Shown here in pieces: positions 15,118-23,653 of a stretch of 64,000 nt of DNA (position 1 is its first letter; the number at the start of each line of letters is the position of its first letter). The DNA comes from Pseudomonas sp. HMWF032 (GTDB lineage Bacteria > Pseudomonadota > Gammaproteobacteria > Pseudomonadales > Pseudomonadaceae), in assembly GCF_003060885.1 (NCBI RefSeq), contig NZ_QAIG01000012.1:245885-309884 (forward strand), read 5' to 3'. The notes under the pieces were generated by a model. That model was not told the DNA's origin. It made no database searches and worked only from the letters and a program-made list of their open reading frames with translations. The translations under genes and the position numbers were made by a program.

Positions 15118-17496
15118 ATGAGTAACCATCACCAGGACAAGGCGAGCTTTCTTGAACGCCTGATTTTCAATAACCGGCCGGCAGTGATTTTGATCTGCTT
15201 GCTGGTAAGCATTTTCCTGTTCTACCAGGCGACGCAAATCCGTCCTTCGACCAGCTTCGAAAAAATGATCCCGCTGAGCCATCCGTTCATTCAGAACATG
15301 ATGGAACACCGTAATGACCTGGCCAACCTGGGCAACACGGTGCGTATTTCGGTGGAAGCCAAAGATGGCGACATCTTCACCAAGGAATACATGGAGACCC
15401 TGCGTCAGATCAACGACGAGGCGTTCTATATTCCAGGTGTCGATCGTTCTGGCCTGAAGTCCCTGTGGACGCCGAGCGTGCGCTGGACCGAAGTAACCGA
15501 GGAAGGTTTTGCCGGCGGCGAAGTGATTCCGCAAACCTATGATGGCAGCCCGGAAAGCCTTGAAGAGTTGCGCAGCAACGTACTCAAGTCCGGTCAGGTT
15601 GGCCGTCTGGTGGCGAACAACTTCAAGTCCAGCATCGTCGATGTGCCGCTGCTGGAGTCCTACCCGGACCCGAACGACCAAGGCAAGCTGATCAAGCTGG
15701 ACTACCAGAAATTCTCCCACCAGCTGGAAGAGAAGATTCGCGAGAAGTACCAGGCGCAGAACCCCAATGTGCAGATCCATATCATCGGCTTTGCCAAGAA
15801 GGTGGGGGATCTGATTGATGGTCTGGTGATGGTCGTGGGCTTCTTTGCCATCGCGCTGCTGATCACCTTTGTCCTGCTGTACTGGTTCAGCTGGTGTATC
15901 CGCAGTACCGTCGGCGTGTTGGTTACCACGCTGGTGGCTGTGGGCTGGCAGCTGGGGCTGATGAACCTGGTTGGCTTCGGCCTCGACCCTTACTCGATGC
16001 TGGTGCCGTTCCTGATTTTCGCCATTGGTATTTCCCATGGCGTGCAGAAGATCAACGGTATTGCCCTGCAATCCAGCGGTGCTGAAAACTCCCTGATGGC
16101 AGCACGGCGTACTTTCCGGCAGCTGTTCCTGCCGGGGATGATCGCAATTCTGGCTGACGCCGTGGGCTTTATCACCCTGTTGATCATCGACATTGGTGTG
16201 ATCCACGAGTTGGCTATCGGTGCGTCGATCGGTGTGGCGGTTATCGTTTTCACCAACCTGATTCTGCTGCCGGTGGCAATTTCCTACCTGGGCATCAGCA
16301 AAAAGGCCATCGAACGCAGCAGGAAAGATGAATCGGCCGAGAAGCCAATGTGGCGTCTGCTGTCCAACGTTGCTCACCCCAATGTTGCGCCGTTCATGGT
16401 TGTGTTGGCGCTGGTGGGTGGCGTCAGCTGCTTCTTCTACCAGAAGGCCAACCTGCAGGTCGGTGACTTGGATCAGGGTGCGCCTGAACTGCGTCCGGAC
16501 TCGCGCTACAACCAGGACAATGACTTCATCATCAAGAACTATTCGACCAGTTCGGATGTACTGGTTGTCATGGTCAAGGCGGCACCTGAAGGCTGTTCGG
16601 CCTTCAAGACGCTGTCGGCCATGGATGAGCTGATGTGGAAGATGGAAAACACCAAAGGCGTGCAGTCAGCGGTTTCCATGGTCACGGTGTCGCGCCAGAT
16701 GATCAAGGGGATGAACGAAGGCAACCTGAAGTGGGAAACCCTGTCGCGCAACCAGGACGTGTTGAACAACTCGATTGCCCGTGCTGACGGCCTGTACAAC
16801 GCAGATTGCTCGGTCGCGCCGGTGCTGGTGTTCCTCGAGGACCACAAGGCCGAGACGCTCAAGCGTGCGGTGGGTGCGGTGCAGGAGTTCGCCAAGGTGA
16901 ATAACCAGGATGATCTGGAGTTCCGCCTGGCCGCTGGTAACGCAGGTATCGAGGCGGCTACCAACGAAGTGATTTCCACCTCTGAGCTGACCATTCTGGT
17001 GCTGGTGTATATCTGGGTGGCGGTGATGTGCATGATCACTTTCCGCTCTGTACCGGCAACCATCTGCATTGTGTTGCCGCTGATCCTGACCTCGATTCTG
17101 GGTAACGCGCTGATGGCGTTCCTGGGCATCGGCATGAAGGTTGCCACGTTGCCGGTTATCGCGCTCGGTGTCGGTATCGGTGTGGATTACGGCATCTACA
17201 TCTACAGCCGCCTGGAAAGCTTCCTGCGCGCTGGTCTGCCGTTGCAAGAGGCCTACTATCAGACGCTCAAGTCCACCGGTAAGGCGGTACTGTTCACCGG
17301 TCTGTGCCTGGCGATTGGCGTAGCGACCTGGATCTTCTCGGCCATCAAGTTCCAGGCCGACATGGGCCTGATGCTGACCTTCATGTTTATCGTCAACATG
17401 TTCGGTGCTTTGCTGCTACTGCCGGCACTGGCACGTTTCCTGATCAAACCAGAGAAACTGGTTGGCAAGACAGGCGGTTCGCTGCTGGCGCACTAA
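15118..17496 (+). CDS. MMPL/RND superfamily inner-membrane transporter
   Basis: A 792-residue polytopic membrane protein of the MMPL/hopanoid-type RND family. It shows the twofold RND layout: one N-terminal transmembrane helix (V-I-L-I-C-L-L-V-S-I-F-L-F-Y), a periplasmic domain of about 200 residues, a bundle of five helices, then the same arrangement again from about residue 425. The first helix bundle contains G-F-G-L-D-P-Y-S-M-L-V and G-I-S-H-G-V-Q. The second contains G-I-G-V-D-Y-G-I-Y-I-Y-S-R, the conserved D-Y block linked to proton coupling. A TTG immediately before ATG 15118 is in frame; the ATG fits the ggggta ribosome-binding element better. Relatives move lipids or other hydrophobic compounds, energised by the proton gradient. 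Confidence 0.9.
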   Translation: MSNHHQDKASFLERLIFNNRPAVILICLLVSIFLFYQATQIRPSTSFEKMIPLSHPFIQNMMEHRNDLANLGNTVRISVEAKDGDIFTKEYMETLRQINDEAFYIPGVDRSGLKSLWTPSVRWTEVTEEGFAGGEVIPQTYDGSPESLEELRSNVLKSGQVGRLVANNFKSSIVDVPLLESYPDPNDQGKLIKLDYQKFSHQLEEKIREKYQAQNPNVQIHIIGFAKKVGDLIDGLVMVVGFFAIALLITFVLLYWFSWCIRSTVGVLVTTLVAVGWQLGLMNLVGFGLDPYSMLVPFLIFAIGISHGVQKINGIALQSSGAENSLMAARRTFRQLFLPGMIAILADAVGFITLLIIDIGVIHELAIGASIGVAVIVFTNLILLPVAISYLGISKKAIERSRKDESAEKPMWRLLSNVAHPNVAPFMVVLALVGGVSCFFYQKANLQVGDLDQGAPELRPDSRYNQDNDFIIKNYSTSSDVLVVMVKAAPEGCSAFKTLSAMDELMWKMENTKGVQSAVSMVTVSRQMIKGMNEGNLKWETLSRNQDVLNNSIARADGLYNADCSVAPVLVFLEDHKAETLKRAVGAVQEFAKVNNQDDLEFRLAAGNAGIEAATNEVISTSELTILVLVYIWVAVMCMITFRSVPATICIVLPLILTSILGNALMAFLGIGMKVATLPVIALGVGIGVDYGIYIYSRLESFLRAGLPLQEAYYQTLKSTGKAVLFTGLCLAIGVATWIFSAIKFQADMGLMLTFMFIVNMFGALLLLPALARFLIKPEKLVGKTGGSLLAH

Positions 17497-17800
17497 GTGC
17501 AGGCGATGCTCCGGGTGCCCTAGGCACTTGGGCCATGACTCAACAGAAGCCCTCGGTGAAGCGATTCCCGAGGGTTTTCTGTTTTCGCCAATGGGCTGTT
17601 GCCTGGGGTTGAGGGAGAACAGCGCTGCTGATTAAGTAGGTGTGCGGATGTGATTGGCTCTGCCGTGTCGCCTGCTGGCGGCGGCCTGGCCAAGGAGCCG
17701 TCCGCTATTGCCTGGAGTCGATAGGCCGCATGGGCTGTATGTAGGCTGCACAGCCGCGTCGCACGAGCGCCCTAAGTACCTTTAGGATTGGGTGCTGTTT
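17497..17800. other. 304-bp intergenic region after the MMPL gene
   Basis: No gene is supported. Apart from the terminator at 17550-17580 nothing distinctive was seen. The right part is the downstream region of the convergent BatD gene and lacks a clear hairpin with a T run for that strand. Confidence 0.6.
17550..17580 (+). terminator. Rho-independent terminator after the MMPL gene
   Basis: Arms ccctcgg (17550-17556) and ccgaggg (17568-17574) enclose an 11-nt loop, followed by tttt. It closes the YCF48-MMPL transcription unit. Confidence 0.8.
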
Positions 17801-19441
17801 TTAGCGTGGATACAGTGGCGGCAGGGCACTGGTATCCGGGTTGGTGCTGCTTTCGAGGTCTTCTATGGCAGGCAGGCTGCGAATCGCCAGCCACAGATTA
17901 CGGCCCTGCCAGTGTTGGCCACTCTCGCTGTACAGCGCGCCATTCAGGCCATCGAGGGCGTCGGACAGCGGAGTAAAGCGCGCGGCCATATCCGCGAGGG
18001 TTTCCGGCTGCTGGCGGGCCCAGGCGTCGAGTGCGTGCCGAGTAGCTTGCGAGTCGTTGGCCATACAGCTGCGTTTGAGGTCATCAAGCAGGTTGCGTTG
18101 GCTGGGGCCAGTTTGCTGGCTAGGTAAAACCGGGGGCTGACGTCGCGCGCGCCACCAAAGGGTAAAACCGAGCAGGGTGGTAAGGCTCAGTAGCGCAGTG
18201 CTGAATTGCCAAGGCCAGAGGTGTACGTTGTCCACCTCGTTGACTGTGGAGCGCGCTGCCTCAATCGGCAGGGTTTCCAGATTCGGGTTGGCAGCCACTT
18301 GCAGCTTGCGTGCGGGCAGGCTGCTGCGTTCGAGTTGATCGGTCGTGGTGTTCCACCACAGCACTTCGATTACCGGCAGGGTGATTTCGCCTTCACGGTT
18401 GGTCACCAGTGCTTCGCGCTCTTCACGGCTGGCCACCAGGCCGTTTTCGCTGACCTGGTTGGTTAATTGGGGTTGATCGGGGTAGCGGCGCAGGCCGGCA
18501 ACCTGGGTGGCTGGCAAGGGCGGTAATTGCGCGCTGGCCAGGCCTTCGACCTTGAGCAGCAGGCTGCGCGTCAGCGAATCGCCGACGCGTGCAGTTTCCG
18601 GCTGTGGGCTCCAGACTTCACTCAGACTAAGTGCGCGTGCTGGCAGCCAGGGCGCGTCGGCCGGGTAGCTGGCCGGCTTGGCTTTTACCGTCAGCGGGAT
18701 TTCCGGCGAGCGGACTCGCACCACCTTGCCCGGGCGCGGGCCGAACGGGTTGTAGGCATTGCTGGCGGAGCGATCAACCGCAGTGGCGGTAAAGGCTTGC
18801 GAGGGGATCAGCAGGTCGCCACTTTCCTGGGGGAAGATCGCGTAACGCAGTTCGATCACGCCATGGCGCACACCGTTGATGTCTTTCTCATAGGTGCGTG
18901 GTTCACCAAGGGCTTCAACGCGTGCCAGGGGCATGTTCAGTTGGGTCAAGCTGCTGTCGTCGTAAAGCGAGACAGAATGGTAGATGCGCAGTGTCAGCAC
19001 GGTTTGCGCCTGCACGTAGACGCTTTCCTGATCCAGGCTGGCGTCGATAAATACCGGCGCCAGGCGGCTGTCATCGGCATTGGTGGCTTGTTGTACATGC
19101 AGCGTGATGGGGGCGCTTTGCAGCTGGCCAAGGCTCAGCGGCGGTATCACCACGTAACCGCTGTGTTTGGGTTGCAGGGTGACGATCCAGCGCGTGCTGG
19201 CCTGGGCGCCATTGCTGCCGCTGGTCAGGCGATTGACCTGGCGCGTGCCGAGCACGTCAAACAGTTCATTGAGCGGCTGCAGATCAGGTTTGCCGAACAG
19301 CGTGGCGTCATCCGATTCCAGGGTCAGCTCAACGCTTTCGCCGGCATTCAGGCGGGTGCGGTCGACACTGGCGGTGAGGCTTTGCGCGCTGACATTCAGG
19401 GCCAGCAGGCCAAGCAGAAGGGTACAGAGCAGTCGGCTCAT
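17801..19441 (-). CDS. BatD-like exported membrane protein
   Basis: A 546-residue protein of the BatD/oxygen-tolerance family. It has a signal peptide (M-S-R-L-L-C-T-L-L-L-G-L-L-A-L-N-V-S-A) and a large periplasmic part made of immunoglobulin-like beta domains. Typical blocks are S-V-D-R-T-R-L-N-A-G-E-S-V-E-L-T and the paired R-Y-A-I-F-P-Q-E-S-G strand. One C-terminal membrane helix lies near residue 420 (F-S-T-A-L-L-S-L-T-T-L-L-G-F), followed by a cytoplasmic tail. Its start overlaps the stop of the preceding BatB/C gene (ATGA). In MoxR/Bat operons BatD-type proteins are thought to work on the periplasmic face with the VWA proteins; the biochemical role is unknown. Confidence 0.85.
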   Translation of the reverse strand: MSRLLCTLLLGLLALNVSAQSLTASVDRTRLNAGESVELTLESDDATLFGKPDLQPLNELFDVLGTRQVNRLTSGSNGAQASTRWIVTLQPKHSGYVVIPPLSLGQLQSAPITLHVQQATNADDSRLAPVFIDASLDQESVYVQAQTVLTLRIYHSVSLYDDSSLTQLNMPLARVEALGEPRTYEKDINGVRHGVIELRYAIFPQESGDLLIPSQAFTATAVDRSASNAYNPFGPRPGKVVRVRSPEIPLTVKAKPASYPADAPWLPARALSLSEVWSPQPETARVGDSLTRSLLLKVEGLASAQLPPLPATQVAGLRRYPDQPQLTNQVSENGLVASREEREALVTNREGEITLPVIEVLWWNTTTDQLERSSLPARKLQVAANPNLETLPIEAARSTVNEVDNVHLWPWQFSTALLSLTTLLGFTLWWRARRQPPVLPSQQTGPSQRNLLDDLKRSCMANDSQATRHALDAWARQQPETLADMAARFTPLSDALDGLNGALYSESGQHWQGRNLWLAIRSLPAIEDLESSTNPDTSALPPLYPR

Positions 19442-21195
19442 TGCAGTTGTTCCTGGCGCTGTTGTTGTTCCAGCCTGAATTTACGCCGCAGCAGCTCGCC
19501 CGGATCATCGGGGATCTGCCGCAGCCATTGTTCCAATGCCTGACGCCGCTCGCCGTCGAGGCTCGGTTCGGCACTGGCGATCTGTTCTTCACTGGTGTTG
19601 TCGTCTTCTGGTTGCGACGGCGGTGTCTCCGTGTCTTCGTCGGTGCCGGGTTGTGCGGGTTTTTCGCCCTTATCCTCTGGCTCTGACGGCTTGCCCGGCG
19701 ATTGTTCGGCCTGCTGCTGGGCGTCTGGATCGGACTGGCCTGCCTGCGGCTGGCTGCTGGGCTGATGCTGCTGCTCGTCGGGTTCTTGTGCGTTGTCGCT
19801 TTGATTCTGCTGTTGCTGCTGCTGGTTCTGGCGCAGCAGTTCTTCGACCAGGGCTTTGTTCTTTTGCGCCTGAGCCAAGTCGGGTTGCAGTTCCAGCGCC
19901 TGGGTATAGGCGTCTAGGGCGGCTTCCAGTTCATTGCTGCGCGCCAGGGCGTTGCCACGGTTGTAGTGGTCGCTGGCGCTTTCGCCATTGGCAAAGCGTT
20001 CGGCGGCTGCGGCGTAATCCCCGGCCTGGTAGAGCGCCTGGCCTTGCCAGCGCGGATCATTGAAACGCTGCGCGGCAGCCGCCGGTTGCTGCGCCTCCAG
20101 CAGGCGCTGGCCTTGCTGATCGGCACGTAGCCAGAGGTCGTCGAAGCTGAAGGCGTAGCTGTTCTGCGGCAGGCTCAGCAGCAACAGCGGCATGCACAGC
20201 AGCCAGCCGCGGCGTGCGGCGCAGGCGGCCAGTAACAACAGCGGCAAGAGCAACCAGTGGCTCTGGTCAGCCCAGGCTTGCAGCTGGGTCAGCTCGCCGT
20301 CGCGGCGCAGCTGTTGTGGGGCATCCAGTAGGCCCAGGTTGCGCAGATCGCGTTCATCCAGCGTCACAGCCTGATACAGGCCGCCCAGCTCACTGGCAAA
20401 ACGCTTGAGGCCGTTGCTGTCCAGGCGCGGTAGCAGGATGGTGCCCTGGGCATCCTTGAGAAACGAGCCGTCCTCCCGAATGATCGGTGCGCCCTGGGTG
20501 CTGCCAATGCCGAGAATGTGCAGGCGCTCGCCGCGGCGGCCGAGGGCCTGGCTGATCGCCTGGCGCTGGGTTTCATCGAGGCTACTGGTCAGCAGCAGCA
20601 GGCGGCCATTGCCCTGGGCGCCCTGTTCGAGCAGTTGCAGGGCTTTGGCCACCGCCAGGTCGGCACGCTTGCCAGGCTCCGGCATGATCTCTGGACTCAG
20701 CACATCGAGCAGATTGCGGCTGGTGGCCAGGTCGTCGGACAGCGGCACCAGGGTATGCGCGCTGCCGGCATACACGACGATGGCGGTTTGCGCATCCTGG
20801 CGTGCCTCCAGCAAATCGAGCAGTTTGCGCTTGGCCTGGGCCAGGCGATTGGGCGAGGCATCGCTGGCGAGCATCTCGGGTGTCAGTTCGAGCATTACCA
20901 CCAGCGGGTCGGCTGGCTTGGGGTTCTGCTGCTCGATGCGTTGCCAGCTGGGGCCAAGTAGCGCCAACAGTGCCAGCAGCCACGCCAGACCGAGGGCCAA
21001 CCAGGGCAGACGACTGTTGCGCCCACCGGTGGCCGTCAGCAGTGCGGCCTGGAAGGCGGTCGGCAGCAGGGCTTGCCAGCGGCCGCTGCGCTTTTCCCGG
21101 TGCCAGAGCTGCCAGAGCAGAAAGCCCAGCAGCGGCATCAGCAGCAGCCAGAAGGGGCGCTGCCAGTGCGGCCAGAGGCTGATCAGTTCGCTCAT
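19438..21195 (-). CDS. VWA-TPR fusion protein (BatB/BatC-like)
   Basis: A 585-residue inner-membrane protein. Two N-terminal hydrophobic segments (about 15-30 and 62-82) precede a von Willebrand factor A domain (about 95-280). A further hydrophobic pair follows (about 305-345). Then come tetratricopeptide repeats (about 375-450, including the A-L-Y-Q-A-G-D-Y-A-A-A-A-E-R-F pattern). A long Gln/Glu/Pro/Ser-rich low-complexity tail (about 455-545) leads to the basic C-terminus. The metal-ion-dependent adhesion site, normally D-x-S-x-S, is replaced by E-L-T-P-E at residues 103-107, so metal binding of the classical kind is doubtful. It overlaps both neighbours by 4 bp, so the cluster is translationally coupled. 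Confidence 0.87.
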   Translation of the reverse strand: MSELISLWPHWQRPFWLLLMPLLGFLLWQLWHREKRSGRWQALLPTAFQAALLTATGGRNSRLPWLALGLAWLLALLALLGPSWQRIEQQNPKPADPLVVMLELTPEMLASDASPNRLAQAKRKLLDLLEARQDAQTAIVVYAGSAHTLVPLSDDLATSRNLLDVLSPEIMPEPGKRADLAVAKALQLLEQGAQGNGRLLLLTSSLDETQRQAISQALGRRGERLHILGIGSTQGAPIIREDGSFLKDAQGTILLPRLDSNGLKRFASELGGLYQAVTLDERDLRNLGLLDAPQQLRRDGELTQLQAWADQSHWLLLPLLLLAACAARRGWLLCMPLLLLSLPQNSYAFSFDDLWLRADQQGQRLLEAQQPAAAAQRFNDPRWQGQALYQAGDYAAAAERFANGESASDHYNRGNALARSNELEAALDAYTQALELQPDLAQAQKNKALVEELLRQNQQQQQQNQSDNAQEPDEQQHQPSSQPQAGQSDPDAQQQAEQSPGKPSEPEDKGEKPAQPGTDEDTETPPSQPEDDNTSEEQIASAEPSLDGERRQALEQWLRQIPDDPGELLRRKFRLEQQQRQEQLQ

Positions 21196-22223
21196 GACTG
21201 TGTCCTCCGCAGCCGTGTCAGCTGAGTGCGCCAGCGTAGCGGCAGGCTCGGCCAGAGTGTCTTACCGACCAGCAGCAGGCTGAACAGTAAGGCCAGACCC
21301 AGCGGCCAGGGATAGAGCGGCAAGGTGGGCCGTGCCAGGGTCGGCTTCTGCGCCACCGGTTCGAGACGGTCGAGGGTGGTTTCGATGGCTTGCAGCTCTT
21401 CGCTGTCGCGGGCGCGGAAGTATTCGCCGCCTGTGGCCTCGGCAATCGCCCGCAGGCTCGGTTCGTCCAGATCGATGCCGGGATTAAAGCCAAGCATGCC
21501 GAGCACGCCACCTTGCTCAGGATCGGCACCGATGCCGATCGGGTAAATGGTGATGCCTTCCTCAGCGGCCAGGCGGGCGGCGGTCAAGGGATCGATTTCG
21601 CCACCATTGTTGGCACCATCGGTGACCAGTACCAGCACGCGGCTCTGCGCCGGGCGTTCACGCAGGCGTTTGACTGCCAGACCAATGGCGTCACCGATGG
21701 CGGTCTGTGGTCCGGCGATGTTTTTTTGCGCCTCATCCAGCCAGGTGTGCACGGTCTGTCGGTCGAAGGTCAGTGGCGACTGCAGGTAGGCGCGGCTGCC
21801 GAACAGGATCAGGCCGACCCGGTCACCCTGGCGGCCGTCGATAAAGTCGCCGAGCAGGTGCTTGACCAAGGTCAGGCGGCTGACTTCCTGCTCTTCCCAG
21901 AGCATATCGGCGTAATCCATGGAGCCGGATACATCCACCGCCAGCAGCAGGTCGCGGCCGCTGGCGGGCAACGGCAGCGGCTCACCCAGCCATTGCGGAC
22001 GCGCACTGGCGAGCAGCAGTAACAGCCAGATCAGCGCAAACGGCGCCTGTTGTTGCAAGGCTGGCAGTCGCACGCGGGCGCGGCGACCGCTCAAGCCTTC
22101 GAGTTCTGCCAGAAAGCTGATTTTCAGCGCCGCTTCGCCGCTGTCCGCAGGCGGCAGCCAGCGGCGCAGCAGCCAGGGCAGGGGGGCGATCAGGAAGACC
22201 CAGGGCCAGGCAAACTCAAACAT
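21192..22223 (-). CDS. VWA domain membrane protein (BatA-like)
   Basis: A 343-residue inner-membrane protein with a von Willebrand A domain. Two hydrophobic segments at about residues 5-20 and 60-75 flank a short cytoplasmic stretch. The VWA domain carries an intact metal-ion-dependent adhesion site D-V-S-G-S at 97-101, the downstream threonine region (A-G-P-Q-T-A-I-G-D-A) and the V-T-D-G-A-N-N block. A C-terminal hydrophobic helix ends the protein. The ATG at 22223 gives the standard Bat N-terminus M-F-E-F-A-W-P-W-V-F; a longer in-frame extension to 22277 runs through the upstream DUF4381 gene. It overlaps that gene by 8 bp and the next VWA gene by 4 bp. Confidence 0.88.
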   Translation of the reverse strand: MFEFAWPWVFLIAPLPWLLRRWLPPADSGEAALKISFLAELEGLSGRRARVRLPALQQQAPFALIWLLLLLASARPQWLGEPLPLPASGRDLLLAVDVSGSMDYADMLWEEQEVSRLTLVKHLLGDFIDGRQGDRVGLILFGSRAYLQSPLTFDRQTVHTWLDEAQKNIAGPQTAIGDAIGLAVKRLRERPAQSRVLVLVTDGANNGGEIDPLTAARLAAEEGITIYPIGIGADPEQGGVLGMLGFNPGIDLDEPSLRAIAEATGGEYFRARDSEELQAIETTLDRLEPVAQKPTLARPTLPLYPWPLGLALLFSLLLVGKTLWPSLPLRWRTQLTRLRRTQS

Positions 22224-22710
22224 GTTTGCGAATCCAGATTGACACCGCCTGGTTGAGGCCGGTGATAGCCTTGTCATCCAGGCTGCAGCGCGGGCGATAG
22301 GCGCCCTCCACCAGGATCATCCAGCGGGTCAGGCCGGCGGCAGGGCAACGGCTGTCGAGAAAGGCCAGCCAGGCGCGGCTGCTCAGGGTGTGGCTGTTGC
22401 TTTGTGGGTAGCGCTCGCGGCACAGACGTTTGAGGATGGCATTGAGTTGCTGCAGCCAGGGGCCGGCGTCGATGCCGTCATAGGGTTTGCTGAGGCGTTC
22501 GAGTTCGTTCAACGCAGCCTGGCGCAACGGGTCAAGCGGCGCTTCGCTCGACCGCTCGGCAGCTTTGCGTGGCAGGCGTTTAAGCAGTTTGAAGGCGGCC
22601 CATAACAGCAGCGGCACTAGAACCGCGAGCAGCCACCAGCCCGGCGCCGGTGGCCACCAGCTGATCGGCGCAGGGGTGATCAGCGGTTCGAGTTGGTCCA
22701 GCGGGTTCAC
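22216..22710 (-). CDS. DUF4381 family membrane protein
   Basis: A 164-residue protein with one strong membrane helix near the N-terminus (P-G-W-W-L-L-A-V-L-V-P-L-L-L-W-A-A-F) preceded by the family hallmark P-x-P-I-S-W-W-P-P-A-P-G-W-W. A basic linker and a helical cytoplasmic domain follow. DUF4381 proteins occur almost only inside MoxR-DUF58-VWA operons and have no known activity. The start codon is GTG at 22710, overlapping the DUF58 stop codon (GTGA). Confidence 0.85.
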   Translation of the reverse strand: MNPLDQLEPLITPAPISWWPPAPGWWLLAVLVPLLLWAAFKLLKRLPRKAAERSSEAPLDPLRQAALNELERLSKPYDGIDAGPWLQQLNAILKRLCRERYPQSNSHTLSSRAWLAFLDSRCPAAGLTRWMILVEGAYRPRCSLDDKAITGLNQAVSIWIRKHV

Positions 22711-23648
22711 AGGGCCTTCCTCGGCCGTTGGGCATTCAGGTGCTCGCGCAGCTGCTCGATCATCTCGCTCTGGGTATTCAGCGCCAGCAGCGGCACGCCA
22801 AGCTTTTGCGCCAGGCGCTGCCAGCGTGCCTGGCGGGCATCGGCCAGGCTACGGTAGGCCTGGCGCAGTTCGGCGTCCTGGGTATCCAGCTCCAGCTGCG
22901 CGCCGTGTTCGGTAAAACGCAGCAGGCCGGCATTCGGCAGGGCATGGTCGAGCGGGTCTGACAGGGGTAGCAACAGCAGGTCAGTGTGCCGCGCCAGCAG
23001 CAGCAACTGTTGTTCGCTGCTGTCGCTCAAGGTGCGTTCATCACACAGAATCACCACCAGGCTGCCGGGGCGCAGTACCTCGCGGGCGCGACGCAAGGCC
23101 AGGCCAAAGCTGTCGCGGCCGCCCTGGCTGTCGCTGCTCAGGGCCTGATTGGCTTTGGTCAGGCGGCTGAGCAGTTGCAGCAGGCTCTGCTTGCTGCGCC
23201 GTGGTTTGATTTCGTGGTGTTCCAGATCGCCAAATACCAGGCCACCGATGCGGTCGTTATGGCCCAGGGCGGCCCAGCCGATCAGGCTGGCAGCATGGGC
23301 CGCGAGCACCGACTTGAACATCAGTCCGGAGCCAAAAAATAGCTGCTTGCTCTGCTCGACCATGATGTAGATCGGCCGCTCGCGTTCTTCATGGAACAAC
23401 TTGGTGTGTGGCTCCTGGGTGCGCGCGGTCACCCGCCAATCGATGGTGCGCACATCATCGCCGGCCTGATAGACACGCACCTGATCGAAGTCCACGCCGC
23501 GTCCGCGCAGTTTGGAGTGGTGCAGGCCAATCAGCGGGCTGCGCCGCGCCGGGGTGGAAAACAGCTGCACCTCATGCACACGGTGGCGCATCTCGATCAG
23601 TTCACCGAGGCTGACGCGAATGCCGGGCTGCGTGGGTTGGTCGTGCAT
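22707..23648 (-). CDS. DUF58 domain protein
   Basis: A 313-residue soluble protein of the DUF58 family, always found next to MoxR ATPases. The signature R-x-Y-Q-x-G-D-D-V-R-x-I-D-W-R-x-T-A-R block is present at about residues 60-75 (here V-Y-Q-A-G-D-D-V-R-T-I-D-W), followed by the K-L-F-H-E-E-R-E-R segment. The C-terminal half resembles a VWA-like fold without a clear metal site. It starts 5 bp after the MoxR stop and overlaps the DUF4381 gene. It is the presumed partner or substrate adaptor of MoxR. Confidence 0.88.
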   Translation of the reverse strand: MHDQPTQPGIRVSLGELIEMRHRVHEVQLFSTPARRSPLIGLHHSKLRGRGVDFDQVRVYQAGDDVRTIDWRVTARTQEPHTKLFHEERERPIYIMVEQSKQLFFGSGLMFKSVLAAHAASLIGWAALGHNDRIGGLVFGDLEHHEIKPRRSKQSLLQLLSRLTKANQALSSDSQGGRDSFGLALRRAREVLRPGSLVVILCDERTLSDSSEQQLLLLARHTDLLLLPLSDPLDHALPNAGLLRFTEHGAQLELDTQDAELRQAYRSLADARQARWQRLAQKLGVPLLALNTQSEMIEQLREHLNAQRPRKAL

Positions 23649-23653
23649 GGTGC

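Noticed and set aside
14965..16377. 470-codon minus-strand frame opposite the MMPL gene
   Set aside because: His/Gln-rich antisense shadow of a clear membrane transporter.
18527..19543. 338-codon plus-strand frame across BatD
   Set aside because: Opposite to a well-supported family gene and without any family signal.
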